From contig PGZF01000004.1 of the NCBI GenBank assembly GCA_002840125.1, positions 248,001 through 312,000 of the forward strand: a stretch of DNA of 64,000 nucleotides. Direction: 5' to 3'. Below the pieces are notes generated by a model. It saw only the letters and a program-made list of their open reading frames with translations. It searched no databases and was not told the DNA's origin. Shown here in pieces: positions 28,276-36,753 of the stretch. How positions within the stretch are numbered: the first letter of the stretch is position 1; the number at the start of each line of letters is the position of its first letter. The stretch comes from Gammaproteobacteria bacterium HGW-Gammaproteobacteria-15 (GTDB lineage: Bacteria; Pseudomonadota; Gammaproteobacteria; Enterobacterales; Alteromonadaceae). The position numbers and the translations under genes are program-made.

Positions 28276-29526
28276 TTGAATTCAGAAATAACTCAAATAA
28301 TTGGTGAAATCTGTACCGCGAATTCGCTTGGAGAGTCACTGCGTATATTTAATAGATATTCCAATCGCTTACAAAATTGTAAGATTATCTTCGCAGCGAA
28401 AAACGGCACTATTCCCGGATTTTCGATCAATCGTGATTTTTCTGATGGTTCAGTTATAAGAAGTCTTTTTGGTTCAGGTTCTGTTCTCGTGCTTGACCGT
28501 GAGACAATCGATGAGATGAAAATAGGGCGTGCCATCTACCCTTTTGACTATTCAATTTCATTGGATACACAGGCACTTAGTTATCTTGAACCCTATATAT
28601 TAGGAAATAGCTCAAGGCTACCAAAAGATTTTGAGGAAATATTTAGATTTATATCGCGAGAAGATGTGAATGTTGACCCTCTGCCGTATATTCTCGAAAA
28701 CTTACTAAACCTTTCAGATCCTGATAAGGCTGAGCGGATATTTGAAAAAATTAAAGCCTACGAAGTTCTCCGTACAATAGATGTTTACGCGTTAGATAAC
28801 CTTGGTATCGTACAGTCTAAGTTAGATAATGCTGAACTTATTAAAAGAACACAAGAGCTTATCTCTATAATGTACAGAGACTTAAGTGACCAGAAGGTAG
28901 TGGATGGAGTAAAGTTTAATTTCGACTTTTGTTACTGGCACTTACTAGCGATGATTTCGATTCAGCTCTCGACACCAAAGATGTCGATTGAGGAGAAGTT
29001 GCGAGCATTGATTGAGCTTTGTGATTCAAAGCTAGCGACTTTAAGTTTAAGAGAGATAACCGTCGCAAAAGCATACTTTGAAAGAGGCCAAAATTTAACA
29101 TTCTTTGGAAAAGTACAAAAAGGAAAAAAAGATCTGTTTAGTGTTGTCCAAGGTATGGCGTGGGATATGTGGCACATAAGACAAATGGAGAAAAATTTAA
29201 CAATTAGACCATCATCAGAAGCTAGATATTTCTTCCCGTCATTTTTAACATGTGATAAGCGTCTGGTTGAGATTATTGAACTTTATCCTTTAAAGGCATG
29301 CGCTTACGATGATCGGGATCTCATTCCTATGCCATTTTTTGACGGTGACTGGCTAGCATCGTTATCATCTAGCAAAGATTTTATAGAAGGTCTTTATTCC
29401 ATATATTTCTCGGATAAAGCTGTACTCTCACGGAATAAACGTAGAGACGAAGCAACTAATGTAATCAAGAATTCGGTTTCCGAGCTTGAAAGTATTGTCG
29501 CTGAGATATCAGGCGTAAACCCTTGA
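28276..29526 (+). CDS. Unknown protein, possible PIN-like nuclease
   Basis: The start is TTG 28276 with AAGGAG five bases upstream. The 416-residue AT-rich protein has no signal or membrane helix. ISLDTQALSYL (Asp97), AWDMWHIR (Asp297) and FLTCDKRL (Asp327) look like the three acidic patches of a PIN-type nuclease, with an all-helical insert between. The similarity was judged by eye and is weak. It follows the AlbA_2 gene by 145 bp on the same strand, so the two may form one system. Confidence 0.55.
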   Translation: MNSEITQIIGEICTANSLGESLRIFNRYSNRLQNCKIIFAAKNGTIPGFSINRDFSDGSVIRSLFGSGSVLVLDRETIDEMKIGRAIYPFDYSISLDTQALSYLEPYILGNSSRLPKDFEEIFRFISREDVNVDPLPYILENLLNLSDPDKAERIFEKIKAYEVLRTIDVYALDNLGIVQSKLDNAELIKRTQELISIMYRDLSDQKVVDGVKFNFDFCYWHLLAMISIQLSTPKMSIEEKLRALIELCDSKLATLSLREITVAKAYFERGQNLTFFGKVQKGKKDLFSVVQGMAWDMWHIRQMEKNLTIRPSSEARYFFPSFLTCDKRLVEIIELYPLKACAYDDRDLIPMPFFDGDWLASLSSSKDFIEGLYSIYFSDKAVLSRNKRRDEATNVIKNSVSELESIVAEISGVNP

Positions 29527-29560
29527 AATTTATCTATAACACATAGGTAAAACTGCTCTT

Positions 29561-29816
29561 CTGGCCGCATTAGCGGCCAGTCCGTTATTTATCAGCAACA
29601 CGGTTGCCAACACATCCTGCTTTAGCGCCGCCTAAACCGCATAGCAAAGCCCATTACTGCCAGGGTTAGCAGCAATACCATAAAACCTACTACCAGCATA
29701 TCGCGGCCTTCGCGGCCGAGTAATAGCTGCAACATGCCCCATTTATGTACAAAAGAAAAACTGTACCGCTCCCACTGGCTGGCGCGGCTTTGTTGCTCAA
29801 TTAACTGGCTGCTGGC
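29561..29816. repeat. Copy A of the PepSY 3'-end repeat
   Basis: These 256 bases match 30895-31150 without gaps at a constant offset of 1334, with about 16 to 18 differences by hand count (roughly 93% identity). The copy starts with the hairpin CTGGCCGC-ATTA-GCGGCCAG and runs into the last 64 codons of the PepSY gene, then stops abruptly at AT-rich sequence. Confidence 0.93.
29622..29816 (-). pseudogene. 3' fragment of a second PepSY allele
   Basis: This fragment encodes the C-terminal 64 residues of a PepSY protein, with the stop codon and reading frame intact (it ends AMRFRRR against AMRLKRR in the full gene). The differences are mostly silent or conservative, which suggests a divergent allele brought in by recombination rather than an old decaying duplicate. 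It has no start. Confidence 0.85.
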
Positions 29817-29921
29817 GTAAGCTAACTTATATAGTTGTATTGTTAATTTTTGGTTTTAATTAGGTTGATATTTGTGTCTTGCATTTTTATACTGCAAGTT
29901 CTTTTATAAGGAGATAGCAAG

Positions 29922-30380
29922 ATGGCAGAGATTGAAGAGTGCGAGGAACTTTGTAAAGACAGTAAGTTTTTATCTGCATTAGACGTTGCTAGAGGCCAAT
30001 TAGGGATGCAAATAAGGCTGGCGCATGATCCATTGACGGCAGACCAGATCAGAAAGCACAGATTTCTTGGGGCTGTTATGCGACTAGACAATAAAGGCGA
30101 TTATAAATTAGGTACTATTGGTACTGATGCTTGGGATGGGCGGGAGTGTTACCAAAATGGTTTTGTTTGTTCTTGGCAGGACATTCTGGACGAAGCTGCA
30201 ATTATTGTTGCAGCTCCGCCAAGTTACAGATTAACCAGCATTATGGGACGAGCCACTGTTGGTGATTGCAAGCAACTCTCAAAAAAGACCCGCACACCAG
30301 TTTTTCTGATTGGCACAGGAATGGATGCTTTGAAGTCGGTTTTTTACTGCAACGAGAATACATTTAAGAGGTTTAAGTAA
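29922..30380 (+). CDS. Hypothetical protein, cassette 2 gene 1
   Basis: A perfect AAGGAG precedes this 152-residue soluble protein, whose N terminus is acidic and Cys-containing (EIEECEELCKDSKFL). It is AT-rich. The stop overlaps the start of the next gene (TAATG), so the two are coupled. I do not recognise the family. Confidence 0.6.
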   Translation: MAEIEECEELCKDSKFLSALDVARGQLGMQIRLAHDPLTADQIRKHRFLGAVMRLDNKGDYKLGTIGTDAWDGRECYQNGFVCSWQDILDEAAIIVAAPPSYRLTSIMGRATVGDCKQLSKKTRTPVFLIGTGMDALKSVFYCNENTFKRFK

Positions 30381-30841
30381 TGTTAAAAGCTTTGCTTGGT
30401 ATTTGCTGCTTTTTACTGTCATCAGCTGTTGTAGCTGAAGAAAAATTCAACGCAGATCAATTTTATGGCAGTACTGAAGTGCTTCCTGTGAGCCTAGTTC
30501 AACTGATCGCTACCCCAGACAAATTTCTGAACAAAAGAATTCGTGTACGCGGACATTTCCTTAGTGCTGGCGATAGTTGGCTGTATTTAACATCTGATCA
30601 TGCAAAATTCCGAGACAACAAATCAGCTATTAATGTATTGGATGATACTGAAACAGGTGAGCTGTATGACATGGAATGCAACAACGGATGGGTGGATATT
30701 AAGGGGTATTTCTTAGCAACCTTCAGAAGTGACCGTCGCGAGATTGAAGGGCGCTTAATAGTAGACAGTGTTTATTCACTCAATAAAGAAAAATACTGTT
30801 GGGAGAGAAAAAAGGCAGTACCTGTGGAACTGTTGAAATAA
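30380..30841 (+). CDS. Exported hypothetical protein, cassette 2 gene 2
   Basis: This 153-residue protein has a signal peptide ending near VVAEE. Its PVSLVQLIATPDKFLNKRIRVRG and LYLTSDHAKF stretches look like the strands of a small OB-fold, as in exported nucleic-acid or ligand-binding modules; this is a weak structural guess. Its start overlaps the stop of the previous gene. It ends 54 bases before the hairpin of repeat copy B. Confidence 0.6.
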   Translation: MLKALLGICCFLLSSAVVAEEKFNADQFYGSTEVLPVSLVQLIATPDKFLNKRIRVRGHFLSAGDSWLYLTSDHAKFRDNKSAINVLDDTETGELYDMECNNGWVDIKGYFLATFRSDRREIEGRLIVDSVYSLNKEKYCWERKKAVPVELLK

Positions 30842-30894
30842 ACCATAATAGTAAGGTTAGGTGTCAAAACTCTGCGAATATTCCAAGGGTGCTG

Positions 30895-31150
30895 CTGGCC
30901 GCGTTAGCGGCCAGTTTGTTATTTATCAGCAACACGGTTGCCAACACATCCTGCTTTAGCGCCGCTTTAGCCGCATAGCAAAGCCCATTACTGCCATTGT
31001 GAGCAGCAATACCATAAAGCCTACTACCAGCATATCGCGGCCTTCGCGGCCGAGTAATGGCTGCAACAGGCCCCATTTATGCACAAAAGAAAAACTGTAA
31101 CGTTCCCACTGGCTGGCGCGGCTTTGTTGCTCAATTAACTGGCCGCTTAC
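30895..31150. repeat. Copy B of the PepSY 3'-end repeat
   Basis: This is the matching copy of 29561-29816, continuous with the full PepSY gene. It begins with the hairpin CTGGCCGC-GTTA-GCGGCCAG, followed on the plus strand by a T-rich stretch that could end transcription of the cassette genes. Confidence 0.93.
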
Positions 31151-31432
31151 GGCGTCGATAAACACCCGGCTGTTAGCGTAGTCGAACTGCCATACCGGCA
31201 GGCGTTTATTGCGAAAATCGTAGTCGGGGCCAAAGTGGGTAACCAGGCTTTGTTTGGTTAGCTCTGTAGCACTTAAGCCGGTAAATTGCTGCGCCAGCAG
31301 CTGGGCGTAACGCTGGTCATCCAGTGGCGGGGCATCGGCGCTAAGGCCGATAAACTGCGCGCCTTTTTCACTTTGCTGGCCGTTAAAGCGGCTGGTGCGA
31401 TCGGCCTGCTGCTGCGGGTTAAACTCTGACAA
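30956..31432 (-). pseudogene. PepSY protein, C-terminal part cut off by in-frame TGA
   Basis: This frame (158 codons from a TTG) is in phase with the upstream PepSY gene. It is separated from it only by TGA at 31436-31438 and one further codon. It holds a PepSY-like repeat (PVWQFDYANSRVFIDAVSGQLI) and the last membrane helix. The full ancestral protein would be about 470 residues. No ribosome-binding site for an independent start is evident. Confidence 0.75.
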
Positions 31433-31435
31433 ACG

Positions 31436-32368
31436 TCAGTACCAGTTAGCGCCGTTAGCCAGCACCAAACTGGCGCTGTTATACATCGTGCTTGCATCAA
31501 TGCTTTGAGCTGTATCAACAGCAACCGGCAGTTGCTGCATGGGCGGCAGGGTTAAACCGGCTGTTTCAGCGGCAAGTTGTTTATAGCTAAAGTGGTAAAT
31601 ACCGCTAAGCAGATACAACATAACCGGAATAAACAACAGCCAGGATAACGCATAATGCCAGCGGCGCAGGCCGCGGCGTTTGGCATTGAAGGGCAGTTTA
31701 AGCAGCAACCAGGCACCGCTAAGGGTAAGTAACAGCGCGCTGCCAAGCAGTATGGCCATAATCACCATTTTTAACCTGGGTGTGGCGTCCAGCCATTGCC
31801 AGCTGTGAAACTGGCGAAATACTGCCTGTACGCTGGTTTTGTAAGGGTTGGTTATGCCGGCCATGCTCTGGCTTTCGGTATGAATATACAGGCTGAGGCC
31901 GTTGTGGTAATCCACCTGATATACCGGCAGCAGGCGGTTAACTGCCGGGTAGGCGTTATTAAAGGCGCTTAGCAGGGTTACGCTACGTACATTCTGCTCA
32001 GCCTGGCCGCTGTAATGACCTGCCAGCCAGGTAGCCATAGTTTCATCGGTGGGTGGCGGGCTGTTATCCAGCGCCAGATACTGGCGCGGCGAGGTTAAAT
32101 CGCGGCTAAACTGCAGCACGGTGTGTTCACGGTAGGGCACCAGCTTTACCAAGGCCTGCGCCGGTAGTGGCAGGGCGGCCAGCTGTTGCATGGCCTGTTG
32201 TAATGTGTTGCCGGAAAGCTGCAGGCTGGGTGGGCGCATGGTAACGGCCTGCGGACCGGTCCAGCTCATAATGGGGTGCAAAATACCGGTTAAAGCAAAA
32301 ATCATTAACGTAATGCCGCCCAGCCACAGCAAAATACGGTGCCACCTGATCAGTGTAGAAATTCTCAT
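31436..32368 (-). CDS. PepSY-domain membrane protein, truncated by in-frame TGA
   Basis: This 310-residue product has an N-terminal membrane helix (LIRWHRILLWLGGITLMIFALTG), a periplasmic PepSY region, and two further helices (about 210-275). PepSY/PepSY_TM proteins near TonB receptors are linked to reductive release of metal from siderophores. The gene lies 29 bp after the receptor and is co-transcribed with it. The stop lies in the middle of the expected protein, so the product lacks its last helix and may be inactive. Confidence 0.75.
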   Translation of the reverse strand: MRISTLIRWHRILLWLGGITLMIFALTGILHPIMSWTGPQAVTMRPPSLQLSGNTLQQAMQQLAALPLPAQALVKLVPYREHTVLQFSRDLTSPRQYLALDNSPPPTDETMATWLAGHYSGQAEQNVRSVTLLSAFNNAYPAVNRLLPVYQVDYHNGLSLYIHTESQSMAGITNPYKTSVQAVFRQFHSWQWLDATPRLKMVIMAILLGSALLLTLSGAWLLLKLPFNAKRRGLRRWHYALSWLLFIPVMLYLLSGIYHFSYKQLAAETAGLTLPPMQQLPVAVDTAQSIDASTMYNSASLVLANGANWY

Positions 32369-32397
32369 GCGTTTCGCCTTTAAAACAGAGTTAAGCG

Positions 32398-34512
32398 TTA
32401 AAAGTTCACCGTGGCACTGACAAACACACTGCGCGGCATGCCGGGGCGGTATTCAATAGCACTGGAACCGACCTGGTTGCTGGTGTAGGTAGAGTAGGTT
32501 TTGTCGGTGATATTCATTAGCCGGGCTGCCAGGGTAATATTGTCTGTTAGCGGGTAGCGGGCACGCAGGTGCCACAGGTCGTGGCCGTTGTAGGTATGGG
32601 TGTTGGTTTCGTCGGTAAAGTAACGGCCTACTTTTTGCCACTCCAGTTCCAGCCACAGGCCCGACACTGCCCGGGGCTGATAGCTCAAGCTGCTTTGCCA
32701 CAGTTGTTTTGGCGCTTTACCTACATCATAGCCGGCAAAATTGCGGGTTTCGTTCACCGGCGGCACACAAACCGGCGGGAAGCAGCTAAACAGGTACTGA
32801 AAATCTTCATATTTTTGCCGGGTAAGGGAGCCACTGCTTTGCAGCTTCAGCTCGTCGGTCAGTGTCCATTGCAGCATCAGCTCAATACCACGATGGGTGG
32901 TTTCACCGGCGTTGGTGACTTTACGGCTGTTGGCGTCTATGTAAGTCACCACATCATCTTTAATGGTTAAATCATACAGGCTGGCATCCAGCTGAAGGCT
33001 GCCAAACTGTCCGCGCCAGCCCAGTTCGTGATTAACCGCGGTTACCGGCTCAAGTGCTGTGGTGTCGTTGCTGCTGCCGGGGCGGAATACCTGGCCTACT
33101 GAAGGCACCCGAAACGCATGGCGGCGGTTAGCGTACAGTTGCTGATTAGCGGCAAATTTCCATACTGCACCAGCCTTGGGGCTAAGCTGGTTGTAGCTTA
33201 GTTTCTGCGATGGCGGGCGTAACCAACTGCTGCGACCTACCTGTTCTGGTACGTCGGCATCGAGTAAATCGGTGTAATCGACACTAAAGTAGTCGTAACG
33301 TGCGCCCAGGCTGATAATCAGTTGCGGCGAGGCAAACCACTGCAACTGAGCGTAGGGCGACAGCACAGTCTGATCAGCGTCATACTGGTAGTTAGTGCGG
33401 CCGGTAACAGCGTAATCGGTGTAAATGCCGTCTTGCTGCGTTACGCTTATTTGCTGCTCGGCGAAGCTGGCCGGGGTGTAATCGACATCAATACCGGCGC
33501 CCCAGTTAAAGCTGTTATTGGTATGCTGGCGGTATTGTGCCAGCAGGCCGTATGACTTAAACCGGGTTTGCTGTAATACCGGATCGTAACTGAGCATCCA
33601 GCTGGGCATTAAGTCTGAGTGGTTATCACGGAAAAACGGTGTCAGCATCAGCTCGCTGCTATCCGATAACTGATGGCGCAGCTCGGCCGACAAACGCAGT
33701 GCCTGTACATCGCGTGCGCCTATATCGCCATGATAGTAATTACGCGCCGGGTTTTGCTGAAAATCGGTTAACGATAAGCCCGAGCTGCCGCTTTGATCTA
33801 CTTTGCCAAAGCTCAGTAATGACTTTAACCGGGTATGGCTGCCCAGTTCGCTGTCCAGCCGCAGGTTACCGGACACGCGCATGTAGTCAGACTCTTCCCG
33901 AAAACCGTCACTTTGGGTACTGTTTAGCTGCCAGTAAAAGCTGTGGGCATCGTTTAACGGGCTGCTCAGGCTTAGCAAGCCACGTTGCCAGCCATCGCTG
34001 CCCAGTTCGGCCTGGGCTTTGCCGCTGAACTGTGCTGTTGGCTCAGGGGTTAAAATATTAAAAATGCCGCCAATGGCATCGCTGCCGTACAGCGCTGAGC
34101 CGGGGCCTTTGGTTACTTCTACCCGGCCGGAGTTGGGAATATCTATTTCATACAGGCCATTGTGGTTAAAAAAGCCGGTGGGCCGGGTGGGCAGGCCGTC
34201 CTCTAAAAACAGGTAAACGCCGCCGGTAGAAATAGGCTGGCGGATGGCTGTCATATGGCCTTCGCCGCCCAGATCATTAACATGCACACCTGATACCCGG
34301 TTTAACAACTCAGACGGATGGCCGGGGCTGACATTTTTAATGGTGTCTTCGTCTATTACCGACACGGCTTCGGCCAGGTTAACCAGGGCCTGCGCCTGGC
34401 GGCTACTGGTAACCACCATCACTTCAATATCCTGCTCTGCAGCCCCTGTCTGTGGCGGTAATACCAGTAATGGCAGGCCGATAAGTGCCAGTACGGTTTT
34501 GTGTGGTGTCAT
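32398..34512 (-). CDS. TonB-dependent receptor, possibly metal-linked
   Basis: This 704-residue receptor has a signal peptide ending near TGAA, a TonB box-like DIEVMVVTSS, a plug (SGVHVNDLGGEGHMTAIRQP, VEVTKGPGSALYGSDAIGG) and a barrel ending in VNF. The partner PepSY gene suggests uptake of a metal chelate. A RegA-type box lies 68 bp upstream of the start, linking it to the RegBA system. The ligand cannot be told. Confidence 0.87.
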   Translation of the reverse strand: MTPHKTVLALIGLPLLVLPPQTGAAEQDIEVMVVTSSRQAQALVNLAEAVSVIDEDTIKNVSPGHPSELLNRVSGVHVNDLGGEGHMTAIRQPISTGGVYLFLEDGLPTRPTGFFNHNGLYEIDIPNSGRVEVTKGPGSALYGSDAIGGIFNILTPEPTAQFSGKAQAELGSDGWQRGLLSLSSPLNDAHSFYWQLNSTQSDGFREESDYMRVSGNLRLDSELGSHTRLKSLLSFGKVDQSGSSGLSLTDFQQNPARNYYHGDIGARDVQALRLSAELRHQLSDSSELMLTPFFRDNHSDLMPSWMLSYDPVLQQTRFKSYGLLAQYRQHTNNSFNWGAGIDVDYTPASFAEQQISVTQQDGIYTDYAVTGRTNYQYDADQTVLSPYAQLQWFASPQLIISLGARYDYFSVDYTDLLDADVPEQVGRSSWLRPPSQKLSYNQLSPKAGAVWKFAANQQLYANRRHAFRVPSVGQVFRPGSSNDTTALEPVTAVNHELGWRGQFGSLQLDASLYDLTIKDDVVTYIDANSRKVTNAGETTHRGIELMLQWTLTDELKLQSSGSLTRQKYEDFQYLFSCFPPVCVPPVNETRNFAGYDVGKAPKQLWQSSLSYQPRAVSGLWLELEWQKVGRYFTDETNTHTYNGHDLWHLRARYPLTDNITLAARLMNITDKTYSTYTSNQVGSSAIEYRPGMPRSVFVSATVNF

Positions 34513-34579
34513 GCCCGATACTCATTTTATATATATGATTTTAATGAGATAAGGTAACAAAAAGGCGTGGCGCAGGGGA

Positions 34580-34596
34580 TGCGGCAAATTGTCGCA
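34580..34596. promoter_or_regulatory. RegA-type box upstream of the TonB receptor
   Basis: TGCGGCA-AAT-TGTCGCA matches the RegA/PrrA binding consensus and 16 of 17 bases of the box upstream of regB. It lies 68 bp upstream of the receptor ATG, where an activator could work. Confidence 0.6.
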
Positions 34597-34619
34597 GCAA
34601 AGCAATTGCCGTAGTAAGG

Positions 34620-34641
34620 CCTTGCGCCAGCTGGCGCAAGG
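34620..34641. repeat. Perfect 22-bp palindrome
   Basis: CCTTGCGCCAG-CTGGCGCAAGG is fully symmetric. It lies between the end of the 627-residue gene and the receptor promoter. There is no T tract on the minus strand, so it is not a standard terminator. It may be an operator or a rho-independent stop of unusual form. Confidence 0.7.
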
Positions 34642-34657
34642 GTGTTCCGGCTGGGGG

Positions 34658-36541
34658 TTAGGGGTTTTGTGGCTGCTCTGGTGGCAGGCTGGTGCTGGCT
34701 TCGGCGTCTTGCTGCGGGCTGGCTAGCGTGGCCTGATCTGAGGTTACCGGCATAGCGCGTGATTGCTGGTTAATCTGGTAAATTTGCTCGGTGTTGGATA
34801 AATCCTGCTGGTTTTTGATGCTGGCAATGGTCTCGCGATCAGACAGGAAGCCCTGAATGTCGTCCAGTATCGCCTGTAATTCCTGCGGGTTGTCCTGCAT
34901 TTCCAGAATATGCCGCGGGTGTTCGACATTCTTGGCACCGCTGTCGGCAAAGGTGCTGCTCATAATGCGTGAGGTAATAATCCACGGCGTGAGCGATGCG
35001 CGCATAACGTAGTTTTCTGACGCGGTAGAGTCGTAAATGCCTTTACCTGTGGTTAGCTTGCTTTGGGTATAGGTGCCCTCGCACTTTAAATACACCAGTA
35101 AGGAGTCAAAATTCAGCTCGGCCCAGAAGGTGTGGCTGTAGGTTTCAAGCAGGCGGCCAAAGCTGTGGCAAATAAACCAGCTGAAAATCAGGCTTAAAAT
35201 AAACTGGCTTTCATTAAACAGGTTAACAGCAAAGCCTTGTGTTACCGCATCAGACGGGCGGGCCAGTGCGCTGTATTCCCGTATCAGCTGCAGCACAGTT
35301 TCGGCCTCAAACAGTAAGTAAAACAGAATAAAAGGCCCGATTAACAGCAATATCTGGCCGGTAATGGTGGCCAATAGCCGCAATTGCTTAAATAGCGAGC
35401 TGTGTTCCATCGGGGCATAAGCGGGTTGGGTTTCTATAATTACTTCGCCACTAAAATCGCCTTTGCTTTCTGATTGCTCATTTAACTGCGGGTTTAGCTC
35501 GCGGTAGATCCGGTTAGGTATTTCTTTGTAGCGCCGGTTAGCCATCACAATATTGTCGATATTAACAAACAGCTCGCGCGGGTGAATATTTTCCTGCCAG
35601 TTAGCGCGGTATTCCGATACTTTGGTTTGCGCCTTTACCTGGGCAGTACGTTGTTTTAACAGTAAAAAGATAAAAGTGCCGCTGATGGCGGCAAATAACA
35701 GCACCAGCAACAGTTGTGGCACTACGGCGAAGCTTTCCAGCTCAGACTGCTGTAAATCAGCCACAAACTGCGAAATGTCACGCTGTTGCAGCAGATAGCT
35801 GATTAATAAACCCAGCAGCACCGGTGCCAGTATGGCAAAGGCCATAATTTTGGCCAGCTGCAGGTTGCCCTGGGTTTCAATGGTTTTTTCGGCTTTACGA
35901 TACACCGTACTGGCACTGCGCCAGCTGATAATTAAATACACCACCAGCACAAACGAGAAAAACGGCAGCAGAATATCGCCGGTGTTGCCGGCCAGGCCGG
36001 TTAAGCAAACAAAGGCAGTTAACGCATAAGCCACCAGTGCAATAACGGTGGCAATTAAGGCGCCGGAAAAACGTTGTGCCAGATTACGCAGCGGGTAGGG
36101 CAGAAAAATAAGCTTAGGCACCAGCGTGTGCACCAGACGGGAGATAAACCCCACCGGCTCAACGAAGGTTTTATTTTTACGGCCCATCAGCATTTCTTCT
36201 AAGTCGGCGCTTTTATAATGCGGCTGTTCCAGCTTGGCGGTTTCGCGTTCGGATTTACTGTAATTCGGTGCCAGTGACGTAGGTACGCTGCGGCCAACAA
36301 AGAAGCGCAGCATCTGAAAAATACCGCCGCCCAGCGCGCGTAAACCGCCAGCCAGTAACATAAAGCCAATAGCGGCATAAAACCAGGCCAGGGCTTTGTC
36401 CTGTTGTACCAGGCTAACCACTTGCAGCAGCGGGTAAATACCAAGCAAACTGACCACTAAACCCCGTACTGCCCGCAGCAAGCCTTCGGCTTTAAACGGG
36501 TTACGGATCCCTAACGACTCACTACCATAATCATAAGCCAT
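34658..36541 (-). CDS. Multi-spanning membrane protein of unknown function
   Basis: This 627-residue protein has about eight to ten membrane helices in three groups (about 25-85, 140-265 and 380-470), separated by polar cytoplasmic-looking loops. The C-terminal 120 residues are polar and end in a Pro/Gln/Glu-rich tail. AAGGAAG precedes the ATG. No transporter signature is recognised. It stands alone between the receptor promoter and a terminator. Confidence 0.6.
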   Translation of the reverse strand: MAYDYGSESLGIRNPFKAEGLLRAVRGLVVSLLGIYPLLQVVSLVQQDKALAWFYAAIGFMLLAGGLRALGGGIFQMLRFFVGRSVPTSLAPNYSKSERETAKLEQPHYKSADLEEMLMGRKNKTFVEPVGFISRLVHTLVPKLIFLPYPLRNLAQRFSGALIATVIALVAYALTAFVCLTGLAGNTGDILLPFFSFVLVVYLIISWRSASTVYRKAEKTIETQGNLQLAKIMAFAILAPVLLGLLISYLLQQRDISQFVADLQQSELESFAVVPQLLLVLLFAAISGTFIFLLLKQRTAQVKAQTKVSEYRANWQENIHPRELFVNIDNIVMANRRYKEIPNRIYRELNPQLNEQSESKGDFSGEVIIETQPAYAPMEHSSLFKQLRLLATITGQILLLIGPFILFYLLFEAETVLQLIREYSALARPSDAVTQGFAVNLFNESQFILSLIFSWFICHSFGRLLETYSHTFWAELNFDSLLVYLKCEGTYTQSKLTTGKGIYDSTASENYVMRASLTPWIITSRIMSSTFADSGAKNVEHPRHILEMQDNPQELQAILDDIQGFLSDRETIASIKNQQDLSNTEQIYQINQQSRAMPVTSDQATLASPQQDAEASTSLPPEQPQNP

Positions 36542-36713
36542 GGTTACTTCCTTTTATAAATCAGCTTGTTGAAAAAGAGACTATCTTGCCTGACTGCGAC
36601 TTTTTTGCAATGCTCTGCCGGTTAGTTTTAGCCCAAAATGCGTTTGAGTGCGAGTTAATTATACGATGTGCCGGTTAAGTGCAGGCAGCTTGGGTTAAGT
36701 GGCTGGTAAAAAG

Positions 36714-36743
36714 AAAAAAGGGTGCCCGGTAAGCGCAGCACCC
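36714..36743 (-). terminator. Terminator of the GntP-hydrolase operon
   Basis: On the minus strand GGGTGC...GCACCC forms a stem followed by a run of six T, 10 bases after the hydrolase stop. Confidence 0.8.
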
Positions 36744-36753
36744 GCCAGGAAAA

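Noticed and set aside
26742..30841. Prophage or integrative element
   Set aside because: No integrase, transposase, tRNA or att-like short repeats were found; the only repeats are the PepSY gene ends.
31436..31438. TGA in the PepSY gene as a selenocysteine codon
   Set aside because: PepSY proteins have no catalytic Cys here, and I see no obvious bacterial SECIS hairpin directly after the codon. A nonsense mutation or sequencing error is simpler.
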